DNA of 64,000 bases from assembly GCA_039586575.1 (NCBI GenBank), contig JBDHKD010000016.1, forward strand, positions 22,581-86,580. The letters are read 5' to 3'. Each line of letters starts with the position of its first letter. Within the stretch, counting starts at the first letter, position 1. This DNA is from G020344215 sp039586575. GTDB lineage: Bacteria > Gemmatimonadota > Gemmatimonadetes > Palauibacterales > KS3-K002. Below are positions 37,252-45,690 of the stretch, piece after piece. A program made the position numbers and the translations under genes. Under the pieces are notes generated by a model. It was not told the DNA's origin. It saw only the letters and a program-made list of their open reading frames with translations, and made no database searches.

Positions 37252-37920
37252 TCAGTTCTTATCGGACTCTTCTTCTTCTTCTTCTTCTTCTTCTTCCTCC
37301 GAGTCGGTGGCGACTCGTGCCGCCTCTTCCGCCTGTGCTTCGAGCTCGTCGAGCATGCGGTCGGTCTCGTCGCTTTCCTCGGGCTCGGTGTCCTCGGCGG
37401 CGTCCGTGGCGACGGCTACCTTCTCTTCTTCCTGCTCATCGCGCTGGGCTTTGGGTAGCACGACGTGGGGCTGCACGACCTTACCGGGTCGTGCGCTATG
37501 TTCCTCGGTCGGTGTGGGCACACCGGCGGCTTTGCGGATGTCGTCGATGACGTCTCGCATCAAGGCGGAGAGGCGATCGAGCTCGGCCGACGCGTGACGC
37601 GGCGACAACCGGCCCTCGCGGCCGTCGATGGCGATCCGGTTCATCTGGCGGACGTTCTCGAGCAGGCGCTCGGTGGTGGAGCGCAGGCGGCCGTACTTGC
37701 GCCGATCGAGGCCTTGCTTCTGGGTTCTGAGCTGGTCGAGCAACGGGTTCTCGATCAGCGTTTCCTCCCGCGAGCGGGCCATGAAGAAGGTGCCGATAAA
37801 GACGACGATCGCGACAATGGCCCGCAAGATCGGGTGCTCGAACGCGAGGACGGCCAGGGCCAAGAAGAGGGCTCCCGCCCCGACCACCACCCAGTTGGTG
37901 CCTGTCTCCTGCTCGGCCAT
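37252..37920 (-). CDS. Small membrane protein with an acidic tail, paralogue of the 35.3-35.7 kb protein
   Basis: 222 residues. N-terminal hydrophobic pair (VVVGAGALFLALAVLAF, AIVAIVVFIGTFFMA), then a helical region (RSTTERLLENVRQMNRIAID, LSALMRDVIDDIRKAAG) matching the paralogue in position and type, then an acidic C-terminus with a run of ~11 Glu encoded by a (CTT)9 tract. ATG 37920 has GGAG upstream. It converges on the Hpt-like gene (17 bp gap). Function unknown. Confidence 0.72.
   Translation of the reverse strand: MAEQETGTNWVVVGAGALFLALAVLAFEHPILRAIVAIVVFIGTFFMARSREETLIENPLLDQLRTQKQGLDRRKYGRLRSTTERLLENVRQMNRIAIDGREGRLSPRHASAELDRLSALMRDVIDDIRKAAGVPTPTEEHSARPGKVVQPHVVLPKAQRDEQEEEKVAVATDAAEDTEPEESDETDRMLDELEAQAEEAARVATDSEEEEEEEEEEESDKN
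37269..37295. repeat. (CTT)9 trinucleotide repeat encoding poly-Glu
   Basis: Nine perfect CTT units (GAA/AAG on the coding minus strand) near the 3' end of the membrane-protein gene. Such a tract can change length by slippage without a frameshift. Confidence 0.85.
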
Positions 37921-38099
37921 CCCCGAACGTCTCCTGAAGCCGATGTGGTCGGTTGATCTGCCGACACCAGGTCAAGTGTCTGTAGGATGCATATTTGGGG
38001 GCTGTGGCGCCAGTCCAGCGCGGTGGGGTTTGCGCGGCTGGCAAACGTGATCAGATTGTAGGGTGGATCGCAGGTCAGGATCCCAGACCGGAGAAGGCC

Positions 38100-39854
38100 A
38101 TGGGAAAGTCCCCTCTCGGCGAAGACCGGGTCATCCGGGTAGCGTTGTGCCAGTGCAACGTTGTGGTCGGCGACATCGACGGGAACGTGGGGAAGATCCG
38201 TGACAGTCTCGAGCGGGTGCGTGAGTTTGGGGCCGACCTGGCGCTGTTTCCTGAGCTGACCGTCACAGGTTACCCGCCGGAAGACCTGTTGCTGAAGCCT
38301 CATTTCGCCGAGCGGGCGGAGGCGGCGCTTCGTGATTTGGCGGGCGACGTACGCGATGTGGTGGCCGTGATCGGGTTTCCGGAGCTGTGCGACGACCTGT
38401 TCAACACGGCGGCCGTGATCACCGGTGGGGAAATCGCCGCCAAGTATCGCAAGAGCTACTTGCCGAACTACGGAGTCTTCGACGAGCAGCGGTATTTCGC
38501 TCGCGGCCAGGACACGCTGGTGCTGGACATGGACGGCGTGAAGGTGGGGGTAACGATCTGCGAGGATCTCTGGTATCCGGGCGGTCCGGCGCAGCGGGCG
38601 GTGCTCGACGGCAAGGCCGACGTGCTGGTGAACATGTCGGCCTCCCCGTACAGCCGAGGTAAGGGTACGGTTCGCGAGCGCATGCTCGCGACTCGCTGCG
38701 AGGACTACGGGTGCTTCCTGGCGTTCTGTAACACCGTGGGTGGGCAGGACGAGTTGGTGTTCGACGGGCACAGTCTGGTGATCGACCCGCGCGGCACCGT
38801 GATGGCGCGCGGCAAGCAGTTTGCCGAAGACCTCCTGTTGATCGACCTCGATCTGCGCGGTGTCTCGCGCCGCCGCCTGCACGACCCGCGTTGGCGGCAG
38901 CGTCCGCCGGCCCCCGTTGACGGAGTGAAGATCGCGCCCGTTCGTAGACCGCGACGCAAGAAGCCGGAGATCGAGACGCCCGCGCTCAGGGAGCTGCTCG
39001 ACCCCGAGGCGGAGGTGTACCAGGCTCTGTTGCTGGGCACGACCGACTATTTCCGCAAGAACGGCTTCCGGCACGCGGTCCTCGGACTCTCCGGTGGGAT
39101 CGACTCGGCGCTCGCTCTCGCCGTCGCGGTGGACGCTCTGGGGTCGGACGCCGTTACCGCCGTCTCTATGCCGTCGCGTTACACGGCGGCGGAGAACCGC
39201 GAGGACGCTGCGACATTGGCCCGACGATTGGGTGTCGACTTCGTGGAGATCCCGATCGACGGCGTGTTCGGCTGTTACCTGCAGGCGCTCGAGGAGCGGT
39301 TCCAAGACACCGAGCCCAACGTGGCCGAGGAGAACATCCAGGCACGCATCCGCGGCAACTTCCTCATGGCGCTCTCCAACAAGTTCGGCTGGCTCGTCCT
39401 GGCGACCGGTAACAAGAGTGAGATGAGCGTCGGCTACGCCACCCTCTACGGCGACATGGCCGGCGGCTTCGCGTTGCTCAAGGACGTCCCCAAGACCTGG
39501 GTCTACAGGCTCTCGCGCTGGCGCAACCGCGACGGCGAGTTCATCCCGGAGCGGATCATCGCCAAGCCGCCGTCCGCCGAGCTGAGCGAGAACCAGCTCG
39601 ACAGCGATGCCCTGCCGCCTTATGAGATCCTCGACCCCATCATCGAGGCCTACGTCGAGGAGGACCGCAGCCCCGAGGAGATCGCAAAGCAAGGGTTCGA
39701 TCGGGGGTTGGTTTATGAGGTCGTCGAGATGATCGATCGGGCCGAGTATAAGCGCCGGCAGGCGCCGCCCGGCATCCGCATCTCGCCGCGCGCCTTCGGC
39801 AAAGACCGGCGACTGCCGATGACGAATCGGTATCGACCGTCCCCGCCGCACTAG
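38100..39854 (+). CDS. nadE: Glutamine-dependent NAD+ synthetase
   Basis: 584 residues. ATG 38100 follows GGAG by 6 bases; a longer frame from 37995 overlaps no coding signal. The N-terminal nitrilase-type glutaminase domain has the Glu in FPELTVTGYPPEDLL, Lys in YRKSYLPNYGVFDE and Cys in GVTICEDLWYP. The C-terminal NAD synthase domain has the P-loop-like LGLSGGIDSALALAVAVDAL and the later ATGNKSEMSVGYATLYGDMAGG. It amidates deamido-NAD to NAD using ammonia from glutamine. Monocistronic by context. Confidence 0.95.
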   Translation: MGKSPLGEDRVIRVALCQCNVVVGDIDGNVGKIRDSLERVREFGADLALFPELTVTGYPPEDLLLKPHFAERAEAALRDLAGDVRDVVAVIGFPELCDDLFNTAAVITGGEIAAKYRKSYLPNYGVFDEQRYFARGQDTLVLDMDGVKVGVTICEDLWYPGGPAQRAVLDGKADVLVNMSASPYSRGKGTVRERMLATRCEDYGCFLAFCNTVGGQDELVFDGHSLVIDPRGTVMARGKQFAEDLLLIDLDLRGVSRRRLHDPRWRQRPPAPVDGVKIAPVRRPRRKKPEIETPALRELLDPEAEVYQALLLGTTDYFRKNGFRHAVLGLSGGIDSALALAVAVDALGSDAVTAVSMPSRYTAAENREDAATLARRLGVDFVEIPIDGVFGCYLQALEERFQDTEPNVAEENIQARIRGNFLMALSNKFGWLVLATGNKSEMSVGYATLYGDMAGGFALLKDVPKTWVYRLSRWRNRDGEFIPERIIAKPPSAELSENQLDSDALPPYEILDPIIEAYVEEDRSPEEIAKQGFDRGLVYEVVEMIDRAEYKRRQAPPGIRISPRAFGKDRRLPMTNRYRPSPPH

Positions 39855-40110
39855 CGGTCAGGTCAGGAACGCCGCCCCAGCTCCAGGACCTTCCCGACGG
39901 GGCAGGGGTCGAGTTGCGGCCGTCGGCAGCGGCATACCCATCCATATGTTGTCTTCTTCCAGCTAGCGGGGCCGGATGAGTTTGCGGCGGCGGGAGCCAG
40001 GACTCAGCCGGTCGCCGGTCGGGTCGGGGGGCGGCTCTTGCGGAAAGGGCAGGGAGCTTATCGCTTTTGGGCGTTTCGAGCAGCGCGGAACCTGACGAGG
40101 TGGTGGGCGA

Positions 40111-41061
40111 ATGACCGACCTGCGGGGATACTGGAAGCGATTGAGCGAGCTGCCGGGGATCGTGAGGCGGCCGGAGGATGCCAAGCTGGGGGCCTTGGAG
40201 GATGCGGGTGCCAAGGTGCTGGTGGAGGAGCAAACGGAATTCCAGCGGATCCTGCTGCTCGAGACGCCGAAAGGGGAGATCATGCTGCTGTTGGACGGGG
40301 AGATCCAGTTCTACAGCGGCGACGAGCATCGCTTTCACGAGAGCCTGGCGATCGTGCCGTTCCTCTACACCCGCGAGCCGGTCAGGCGCATCGGTGTCAT
40401 GGGGGGTGGCGACGGCTTGATCGCGCGTGAGTTGCTGCGCCACTTCGGTGAAGAGATCGAGTCGATCCGGATCGTCGACATCGACCCGGCGATGACCGAA
40501 CTGGCCCGGACGCACCCGCGACTGCTGGAGCTAAACCGGAGCAGCTTGCTGGACGATCGGGTGGAGATCGTCAACGCCGACGCGCTGGCCTACCGGACGG
40601 ACCGGCCGTTCGACCTGATCATCGGTGACCTTCCCGACCCGACGAATCCCGTGTTGGGCGGACTTTACTCTCGCGAGTTCTACTCGGGACTACGGGAACA
40701 GCTGACACCCCAGACCGGCACCCTGGCGGTGCAGGTTGTCTACATCCCGCCGCTGTTCGACGGTGTGCTCAGCACGCTGCGATCGGTCTTCCCGGCGGTG
40801 CGAGAGTACGCGGTCTGGATGTACAGCTTCGTGCGCGCCGGGTTCGCCCTGGCGGGCCAGGGGCCGCTGCAGCGTTGGCGCGAGCTGCCACCCGAAACTC
40901 GCCATCTCACGCCAGAGATCCTCGAGCAGGTCTTCTACTTCGCACCGGATGAGCCGAGGGCGGAGGTGAGCGAGGTGAGCACGCTGGAGAACCGTCGGGT
41001 GCTGGATTGGTACGACGAGTTTCTGCGGGACTATTTCGAGGAGCGGATACTCTACTACTAG
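40111..41061 (+). CDS. speE: Spermidine synthase-like aminopropyltransferase
   Basis: 316 residues. The SAM-type Rossmann fold is clear (RRIGVMGGGDGLIARELLRHF, IRIVDIDPAMTELA) with the polyamine-synthase signature region LLLDGEIQFYSGDEHRFHE and the active-site segment DLIIGDLPDPTNPVLGGLYS. The DLPDP motif (instead of the common DSTDP) is typical of a divergent SpeE group often fused to membrane helices, which are absent here. It would move aminopropyl from decarboxylated SAM to putrescine or a related amine. The convergent gene just downstream encodes SpeD, which makes the co-substrate, supporting the call. The 256-bp gap upstream holds no gene. Confidence 0.85.
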   Translation: MTDLRGYWKRLSELPGIVRRPEDAKLGALEDAGAKVLVEEQTEFQRILLLETPKGEIMLLLDGEIQFYSGDEHRFHESLAIVPFLYTREPVRRIGVMGGGDGLIARELLRHFGEEIESIRIVDIDPAMTELARTHPRLLELNRSSLLDDRVEIVNADALAYRTDRPFDLIIGDLPDPTNPVLGGLYSREFYSGLREQLTPQTGTLAVQVVYIPPLFDGVLSTLRSVFPAVREYAVWMYSFVRAGFALAGQGPLQRWRELPPETRHLTPEILEQVFYFAPDEPRAEVSEVSTLENRRVLDWYDEFLRDYFEERILYY

Positions 41062-41145
41062 CGGGCGGTGCCCGGGCTGGGCGCGGCCCGGCTGTCAACT
41101 GCCCGACCCACGGCGTCCGCCCGGGAGGGGCTATTCAGCGCGGGG

Positions 41146-41544
41146 TCAGAACTTGCGGTCCTCCAGGAACCCCCGATACGCCAGGTCGCTGTCGACGCGA
41201 TCTCCTTCCAGACGGTCTACAACGAAGTCGGCTGCGCGCTGGGCCCGCTCGGCGAGGGCGCAGCTGACGATGTCGACCGAGGCGTAGCCGTGCTCTGGGT
41301 AGGTGTGGATCGCGAAGTGCGACTCGCAGATCGGCAGGAAGACGGTGAGTCCCTGACCCGGGTAGCGATAGACGGCGGGCTCGGCCAGCGGGTGCATGCT
41401 GGCTGCCGCCGCGGCGCCGGTCAGTACGGCTCCGATCTGATCTGGGTCGTTGAGCGTCTCGAAGTCCACGCCGTAGATGTCGAGCATCACGTGCGTCAGT
41501 ACGGCGCGGTCCGTGGCCCCCTCATGTGAAGCCACCTTGTGCAT
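41146..41544 (-). CDS. speD: S-adenosylmethionine decarboxylase proenzyme
   Basis: 132 residues, the size of the short bacterial/archaeal SpeD. ATG 41544 follows GAGGGGGG by 5 bases. The autoprocessing site is clear: LPICESHFAIHTYPEHGYAS, where cleavage before Ser makes the pyruvoyl cofactor. It makes decarboxylated SAM for the convergently encoded SpeE-like enzyme (84 bp apart). Cytoplasmic. Confidence 0.92.
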   Translation of the reverse strand: MHKVASHEGATDRAVLTHVMLDIYGVDFETLNDPDQIGAVLTGAAAAASMHPLAEPAVYRYPGQGLTVFLPICESHFAIHTYPEHGYASVDIVSCALAERAQRAADFVVDRLEGDRVDSDLAYRGFLEDRKF

Positions 41545-41681
41545 TGTCACCCCCCTCGCGGTCCTGTAATGAGACTCCCGGTTGCTGACGGCTGCTAATG
41601 TCCGTAAGAAAAGAAGGCTGGCGGTGTTTCGCAATAGCCTCGTAGCCCGGGTTTCCGGCGATTTCGAGCGTCGCTAACGGC

Positions 41682-42200
41682 TCAGCCGTTTCGCTCGAAT
41701 ATCGCGATGATCCGGCACTTCCTGTGCTCGCCCTGGCCGTAAGGATCGAGGTCGTATGAGAACCGCAGGGTCAGCGAGTCGTCGCGCTGGGATCGAAAGT
41801 ATTCCACGAGGACAGTTTCATCGGGGTTGTGTCCGTCGACCTGGAGCGTCAAGCTGTGCTCGCCGACCTCGGCCACCCAGAAATCGTCCCCCTGCTCAGC
41901 GACTTGAGTCCCGTCGGCCTCGCGGGAAAACTCCAGCCTGCCGGTACGGTCCTGAGCGAAGCGGAGCGTGACGCGGAGGGGGCGGCCGTGAGCCGGGGGC
42001 GCGGCTGTGAGGTCGGTCGCCGGTCCCGGTTCTTCGCCTTCGGCGACGACGAAGCTTGTGGCCGACCAGGATCCGACGAAAGCATCGTATAAGAGGTCGG
42101 TCTCGGTGAGCGCCGGCTCGTCACCGGTGCAGGCCGCCGCGATCAGGCACGGGGCGACGAGGAGCAGGACCAGGGTGTATAGGGCGCGGTGCGAATGCAT
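41682..42200 (-). CDS. Putative lipoprotein
   Basis: 172 residues. ATG 42200 opens a lipoprotein-type signal (LVLLLVAPCLIAAAC). The mature part is a beta-rich domain (LYDAFVGSWSATSF, RVTLRFAQDRTGRLEFSR, ending CRIIAIFERNG) of the small lipocalin-like plan common in extracytoplasmic lipoproteins. A longer frame upstream overlaps the glycerate kinase gene and is not used. It is divergent from the kinase gene (90 bp). Function unknown. Confidence 0.65.
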   Translation of the reverse strand: MHSHRALYTLVLLLVAPCLIAAACTGDEPALTETDLLYDAFVGSWSATSFVVAEGEEPGPATDLTAAPPAHGRPLRVTLRFAQDRTGRLEFSREADGTQVAEQGDDFWVAEVGEHSLTLQVDGHNPDETVLVEYFRSQRDDSLTLRFSYDLDPYGQGEHRKCRIIAIFERNG

Positions 42201-42290
42201 ACGGGTACCCGTCGGCGGTGTCGGGGCGACTCGAGTGTTTGTGAGTGGGCGCCAACATACTAAGCTGGGTTTAGGAGGACAAGTGGTCCC

Positions 42291-43379
42291 GTGAACACCG
42301 TTCTTATAGCCCCGACCGCCTTCAAGGGTACGCTGGGGCCGGGCGCCGTGGCGGCCGCGATGGCGGACGGCGTACGCGCCGCTTGGCCTGCGGCTCGCAT
42401 CATCACACGGCCGCTGTCCGACGGAGGCAACGGCCTGCTCGAGGCCTGCGCCGGCTTTCTGGAGGGCGCTCTCGAGGAGTATCGAGTGAGTGGGCCGTTG
42501 GGCGAGCCGGTGCGCGCCCGCCTGCTGCGGGCCGGACATCTTGCGGTGATCGAATCGGCGGAGGCGTGCGGGCTTCATCTGGTCCCGGTTGGCCGGCGTG
42601 ATGTGCTTTCCTCCACCACACGCGGCGTCGGCGAGCTATTGGAGGCGGCGGTCGCCGGTGGCGCGGAGGAGATCGTGTTGGGCCTGGGCGGGAGCGGCAC
42701 CGTGGATGGGGGCACCGGGATGGCGCGGGCTCTTGGCTGGCGTTTCGAGGGCGCGGACGGTAGGCCCATCCGGGAAGGCGGCGGGTCGCTCGCCGCCCTG
42801 CAATTGATCCGGCCACCCGAGCGGCGGCTCGAGGCTCGGGTGACGGCCCTGTGCGATGTGGAGAACCCGCTGCTGGGGAACGAGGGCGCCGCCCGCGTCT
42901 ACGGGCCGCAGAAAGGTGCCGACGCGCGAGACGTGGAGATCCTCGAGCTGGGTTTGGCGCGCCTGGCGCAGGTGGTCAGTGCACAGCTCGACCGGTCGGT
43001 GGCCGGGCTCCCCGGCGCCGGCGCGGCGGGTGGTCTGGGCGCCGCCGCCTGGGCGTTCCTCGGCGCCGAACTGGTAAACGGCGCGAGCTGGATGATCGAA
43101 CGGACGGGGCTGGGTCGCTTGTTGGGCGAGGCCGACCTGGTCATCAGCGGCGAGGGGCGGTTCGATGTTCAGAGCGGGATGGGCAAGGTAACGGGCCGGC
43201 TGATCGAGGCGGCCCGCGCGGCGGGAGTGCCGGTGCTGCTGGTCTGCGGGCGCCTGGACGGGCCGACGCCCCCAGGGGTGCGGGCGGTGGACGGTGCCGG
43301 GCGACTTCTGGAGGCGGCCGCCCTGAGCGAGCTGACCCGTGACGCTTGCCGCGGCCTCGCGACCGGGGATACACTGTGA
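42291..43379 (+). CDS. Glycerate kinase (GlxK/GarK family)
   Basis: 362 residues from a GTG start; AGGAGG lies at 42272-42277, a rather long 13-base spacing. The family features are visible: APTAFKGTLGPGAVAAAMADG at the start, PLSDGGNGLLEA, the ATP/substrate region IVLGLGGSGTVDGGTGMARALG, and LVISGEGRFDVQSGMGKVTG near residue 285. It phosphorylates D-glycerate to 2-phosphoglycerate. Lies upstream of glyS in the same direction; no glyoxylate genes are adjacent. Confidence 0.9.
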   Translation: MNTVLIAPTAFKGTLGPGAVAAAMADGVRAAWPAARIITRPLSDGGNGLLEACAGFLEGALEEYRVSGPLGEPVRARLLRAGHLAVIESAEACGLHLVPVGRRDVLSSTTRGVGELLEAAVAGGAEEIVLGLGGSGTVDGGTGMARALGWRFEGADGRPIREGGGSLAALQLIRPPERRLEARVTALCDVENPLLGNEGAARVYGPQKGADARDVEILELGLARLAQVVSAQLDRSVAGLPGAGAAGGLGAAAWAFLGAELVNGASWMIERTGLGRLLGEADLVISGEGRFDVQSGMGKVTGRLIEAARAAGVPVLLVCGRLDGPTPPGVRAVDGAGRLLEAAALSELTRDACRGLATGDTL

Positions 43380-43416
43380 GCCTAATTCCTGAGACGGCTG
43401 GCTGTTGGGAGGATAG

Positions 43417-44718
43417 ATGTCGAACAACGACCTGATGGAGAAACTCGTCTCGCTGTGCAAGCGGCGGGGATTCGTATTCCAGTCGTCCGAGGTCTACGGC
43501 GGCCTAGGGTCGGTCTGGGACTACGGCCCGCTGGGGGTCGAGCTGAAGCGGAACGTCAAGGATCGCTGGTGGCGTGACATGGTGTCCCGTCCCGATATCG
43601 AGGGCCTGGACGCCGGGATCCTGATGCACCCCGAGGTGTGGGTGGCCAGCGGGCACGTCGAGGGCTTCACCGACCCGCTGGTCGAGTGCAAGAACTGCCA
43701 CCGCCGTTTCCGGGCCGACGAGGTCGAGAGCCAGTGTCCGAGTTGCGGGATGAAAGAGCAATTCACGGCGCCGCGCATGTTCAACCTCATGTTCAAGACC
43801 TTTATGGGTCCGGTGGAAGATGAGGCGGCGCAGATCTACCTGCGTCCCGAGACGGCGCAGGGCATCTACGTCAACTTCCTAAACGTTCTGAACTCGTCGC
43901 GGCAGAAAATTCCGTTCGGTATCGCGCAGATCGGCAAGGCGTTCCGCAACGAGATCACCCCGGGCAACTTCATCTTCCGGACCCGCGAGTTCGAGCAGAT
44001 GGAGATGCAGTTCTTCGTCAAGCCGGGCACCGACACCGAGTGGTTCGACTACTGGAGGAATGAGCGACTGGAGTGGGTCAGGTCGCTCGGTATCCGGCCC
44101 GAGCGGCTGCGGCTCGAGCAGCATACGCGCGAGGAGCTCGCTCACTACGCGTACGACGCGTATGACATCCAGTACGAGTTCCCATTCGGCTGGCAGGAAT
44201 TCGAGGGGATCCACAACCGTACGGACTACGATCTCGGCGCCCACCAGAAGCGCTCGGGCAAGAAACTCGAGTACTTCGATCAGGCGATGAACGAGAGATA
44301 TATCCCATACATCATAGAGACATCGGGCGGTGTCGACCGACTGATGCTCGTGCTGCTCGCCGACGCCTACCGAGAGGAAGAAGTCGAGGGCGAGACCCGC
44401 GTGGTTCTCAGCCTGCAGCCGCGGCTGGCGCCCACCAAGCTGGCAGTCTTTCCGCTCGTCAAGAAGGACGGCATGCCCGAGCTGGCGGAAAAGATCTTCG
44501 AGGATCTGCGACAGCGCTTCACCGCCTTCTACGACGCGTCGGGATCCATCGGACGCCGCTACCGCCGCCAGGACGAAGCAGGTACACCCTTTTGCATCAC
44601 GGTCGACGGGCAGACACTGGAGGACGACACGGTCACGGTGCGCGACCGCGATTCGCTCGTCCAAGAACGCATCGCGACGGGTAAGCTCGCCGCGTATCTG
44701 GCCGAAGCGATCGGCTAG
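43417..44718 (+). CDS. glyS: Glycyl-tRNA synthetase (single-chain, alpha2 type)
   Basis: 433 residues, a little short for the class II alpha2 enzyme. Preceded by GGGAGGAT. Class II motifs are present: motif 2-like FRNEITPGNFIFRTREFEQMEMQFF, the glycine-binding YLRPETAQGIYVNF and motif 3 IETSGGVDRLML, plus the zinc-like Cys cluster CKNCHRRF...CPSCG, and the anticodon-binding domain at the end (PTKLAVFPLVKKDG). Charges tRNA-Gly. It is the same type found in archaea, eukaryotes and many bacteria, not the alpha2beta2 form. Confidence 0.95.
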   Translation: MSNNDLMEKLVSLCKRRGFVFQSSEVYGGLGSVWDYGPLGVELKRNVKDRWWRDMVSRPDIEGLDAGILMHPEVWVASGHVEGFTDPLVECKNCHRRFRADEVESQCPSCGMKEQFTAPRMFNLMFKTFMGPVEDEAAQIYLRPETAQGIYVNFLNVLNSSRQKIPFGIAQIGKAFRNEITPGNFIFRTREFEQMEMQFFVKPGTDTEWFDYWRNERLEWVRSLGIRPERLRLEQHTREELAHYAYDAYDIQYEFPFGWQEFEGIHNRTDYDLGAHQKRSGKKLEYFDQAMNERYIPYIIETSGGVDRLMLVLLADAYREEEVEGETRVVLSLQPRLAPTKLAVFPLVKKDGMPELAEKIFEDLRQRFTAFYDASGSIGRRYRRQDEAGTPFCITVDGQTLEDDTVTVRDRDSLVQERIATGKLAAYLAEAIG

Positions 44719-44721
44719 CCC

Positions 44722-45678
44722 ATGTTTCTGCGACGTCTCCTGGCGCTCGGTAGCGGCGCGCTGGCCGGCGCCTATCTGGTCGATCGCTGGCGCCGCAACA
44801 GTGCGAAGCCACCGCGGCCGCTGCGCGATCACCGCGGCCGGACGATCGAGCCGGTCTTCGTCGAGCTGGAGGGCGGTGAGTGTGTCCCGGTCGTGGAGTC
44901 AGGTAAAGGTCCGGCGGTAGTCCTGATTCCGGGCCTCACCGGCGACAGCGAGGTATTCCGATACCAGATAGCGGCTCTGTCTGAGAGTTACCGGGTCATC
45001 GCTCCCAACCTGCGTCTTGATTTTGCGGGAGTCGGGCAACGGTTCGATCAGTTCGCCCACGATGTCGCGGCCGTCCTGGACGCGCTGGACGAACCGTCGG
45101 CTTGTCTGCTCGGCCTGTCGTTCGGTGGCCCCATCGCGATTCGCTTCGCATCGCTGTATCCGGACCGGACCTGGGCTCTCATCCTCACCAACACTCTGGC
45201 GCGGCTCGACCTCTCGCATGTCGGGATGAACCGCACGCTGCTCATACCGGTGGCCCGCTGGACTTCCCGTTTTCTCCCGGAAGCGCTGATGAGGCGCCTG
45301 GCCGACTTCTGGGGGCGCCACGGCGTATGGGTCTTCGACCCGTCGCCGGGCAACGAGCGGATCATCGACTACGAGTTGACGACGCCGGTTCGCGTGCCGA
45401 TGTCGGTCGGCGAGGCGCGCCTGGACACGTTCAAGGACTGCGATCTGCGAAGCGTGCTGGGCAGTATCCGTCAGCCGTCGCTGGTGATCAGCGGGGCGTC
45501 CGACACCTACACGCCTGCGGAGTGGCAGCGCGAGATCGCCGAGCTGCTGCCGAACTCGACGCTGGTGGAAATCCCCTACGGCGGGCACCTGTCCTTGATA
45601 TCGCACGCCGAAGAGTTCAACGAGTTGGTGGTGAGCTGGCTCACCGGAGTCCGATCGCTCGCCGCCGAGACCGCGTGA
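44722..45678 (+). CDS. Alpha/beta-hydrolase, membrane-anchored
   Basis: 318 residues starting 3 bp after glyS. N-terminal hydrophobic anchor (LLALGSGALAGAYL), then an alpha/beta-hydrolase fold: oxyanion region LIPGLTGDSE, nucleophile elbow GLSFGG (Ser), acid near VISGASDTYTPAEW and His in YGGHLSLISHAEEF. Specific substrate unknown (esterase, lactonase and similar are possible). Co-directional with the next transporter gene (12-bp gap). Confidence 0.82.
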   Translation: MFLRRLLALGSGALAGAYLVDRWRRNSAKPPRPLRDHRGRTIEPVFVELEGGECVPVVESGKGPAVVLIPGLTGDSEVFRYQIAALSESYRVIAPNLRLDFAGVGQRFDQFAHDVAAVLDALDEPSACLLGLSFGGPIAIRFASLYPDRTWALILTNTLARLDLSHVGMNRTLLIPVARWTSRFLPEALMRRLADFWGRHGVWVFDPSPGNERIIDYELTTPVRVPMSVGEARLDTFKDCDLRSVLGSIRQPSLVISGASDTYTPAEWQREIAELLPNSTLVEIPYGGHLSLISHAEEFNELVVSWLTGVRSLAAETA

Positions 45679-45690
45679 GGCTCGAGATTC

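Noticed and set aside
37269..37295. Contingency (phase-variable) repeat
   Set aside because: The (CTT)9 tract is in units of three, so slippage changes only the poly-Glu length and not the frame.
37755..39851. Very long open frame antisense to nadE
   Set aside because: It lies entirely opposite a well-conserved gene in high-GC DNA, has no family motif and begins within the coding sequence.
41682..42578. N-terminal extension of the small lipoprotein to 42578
   Set aside because: The extension overlaps the glycerate kinase gene on the other strand and hides the lipoprotein signal that starts at 42200.
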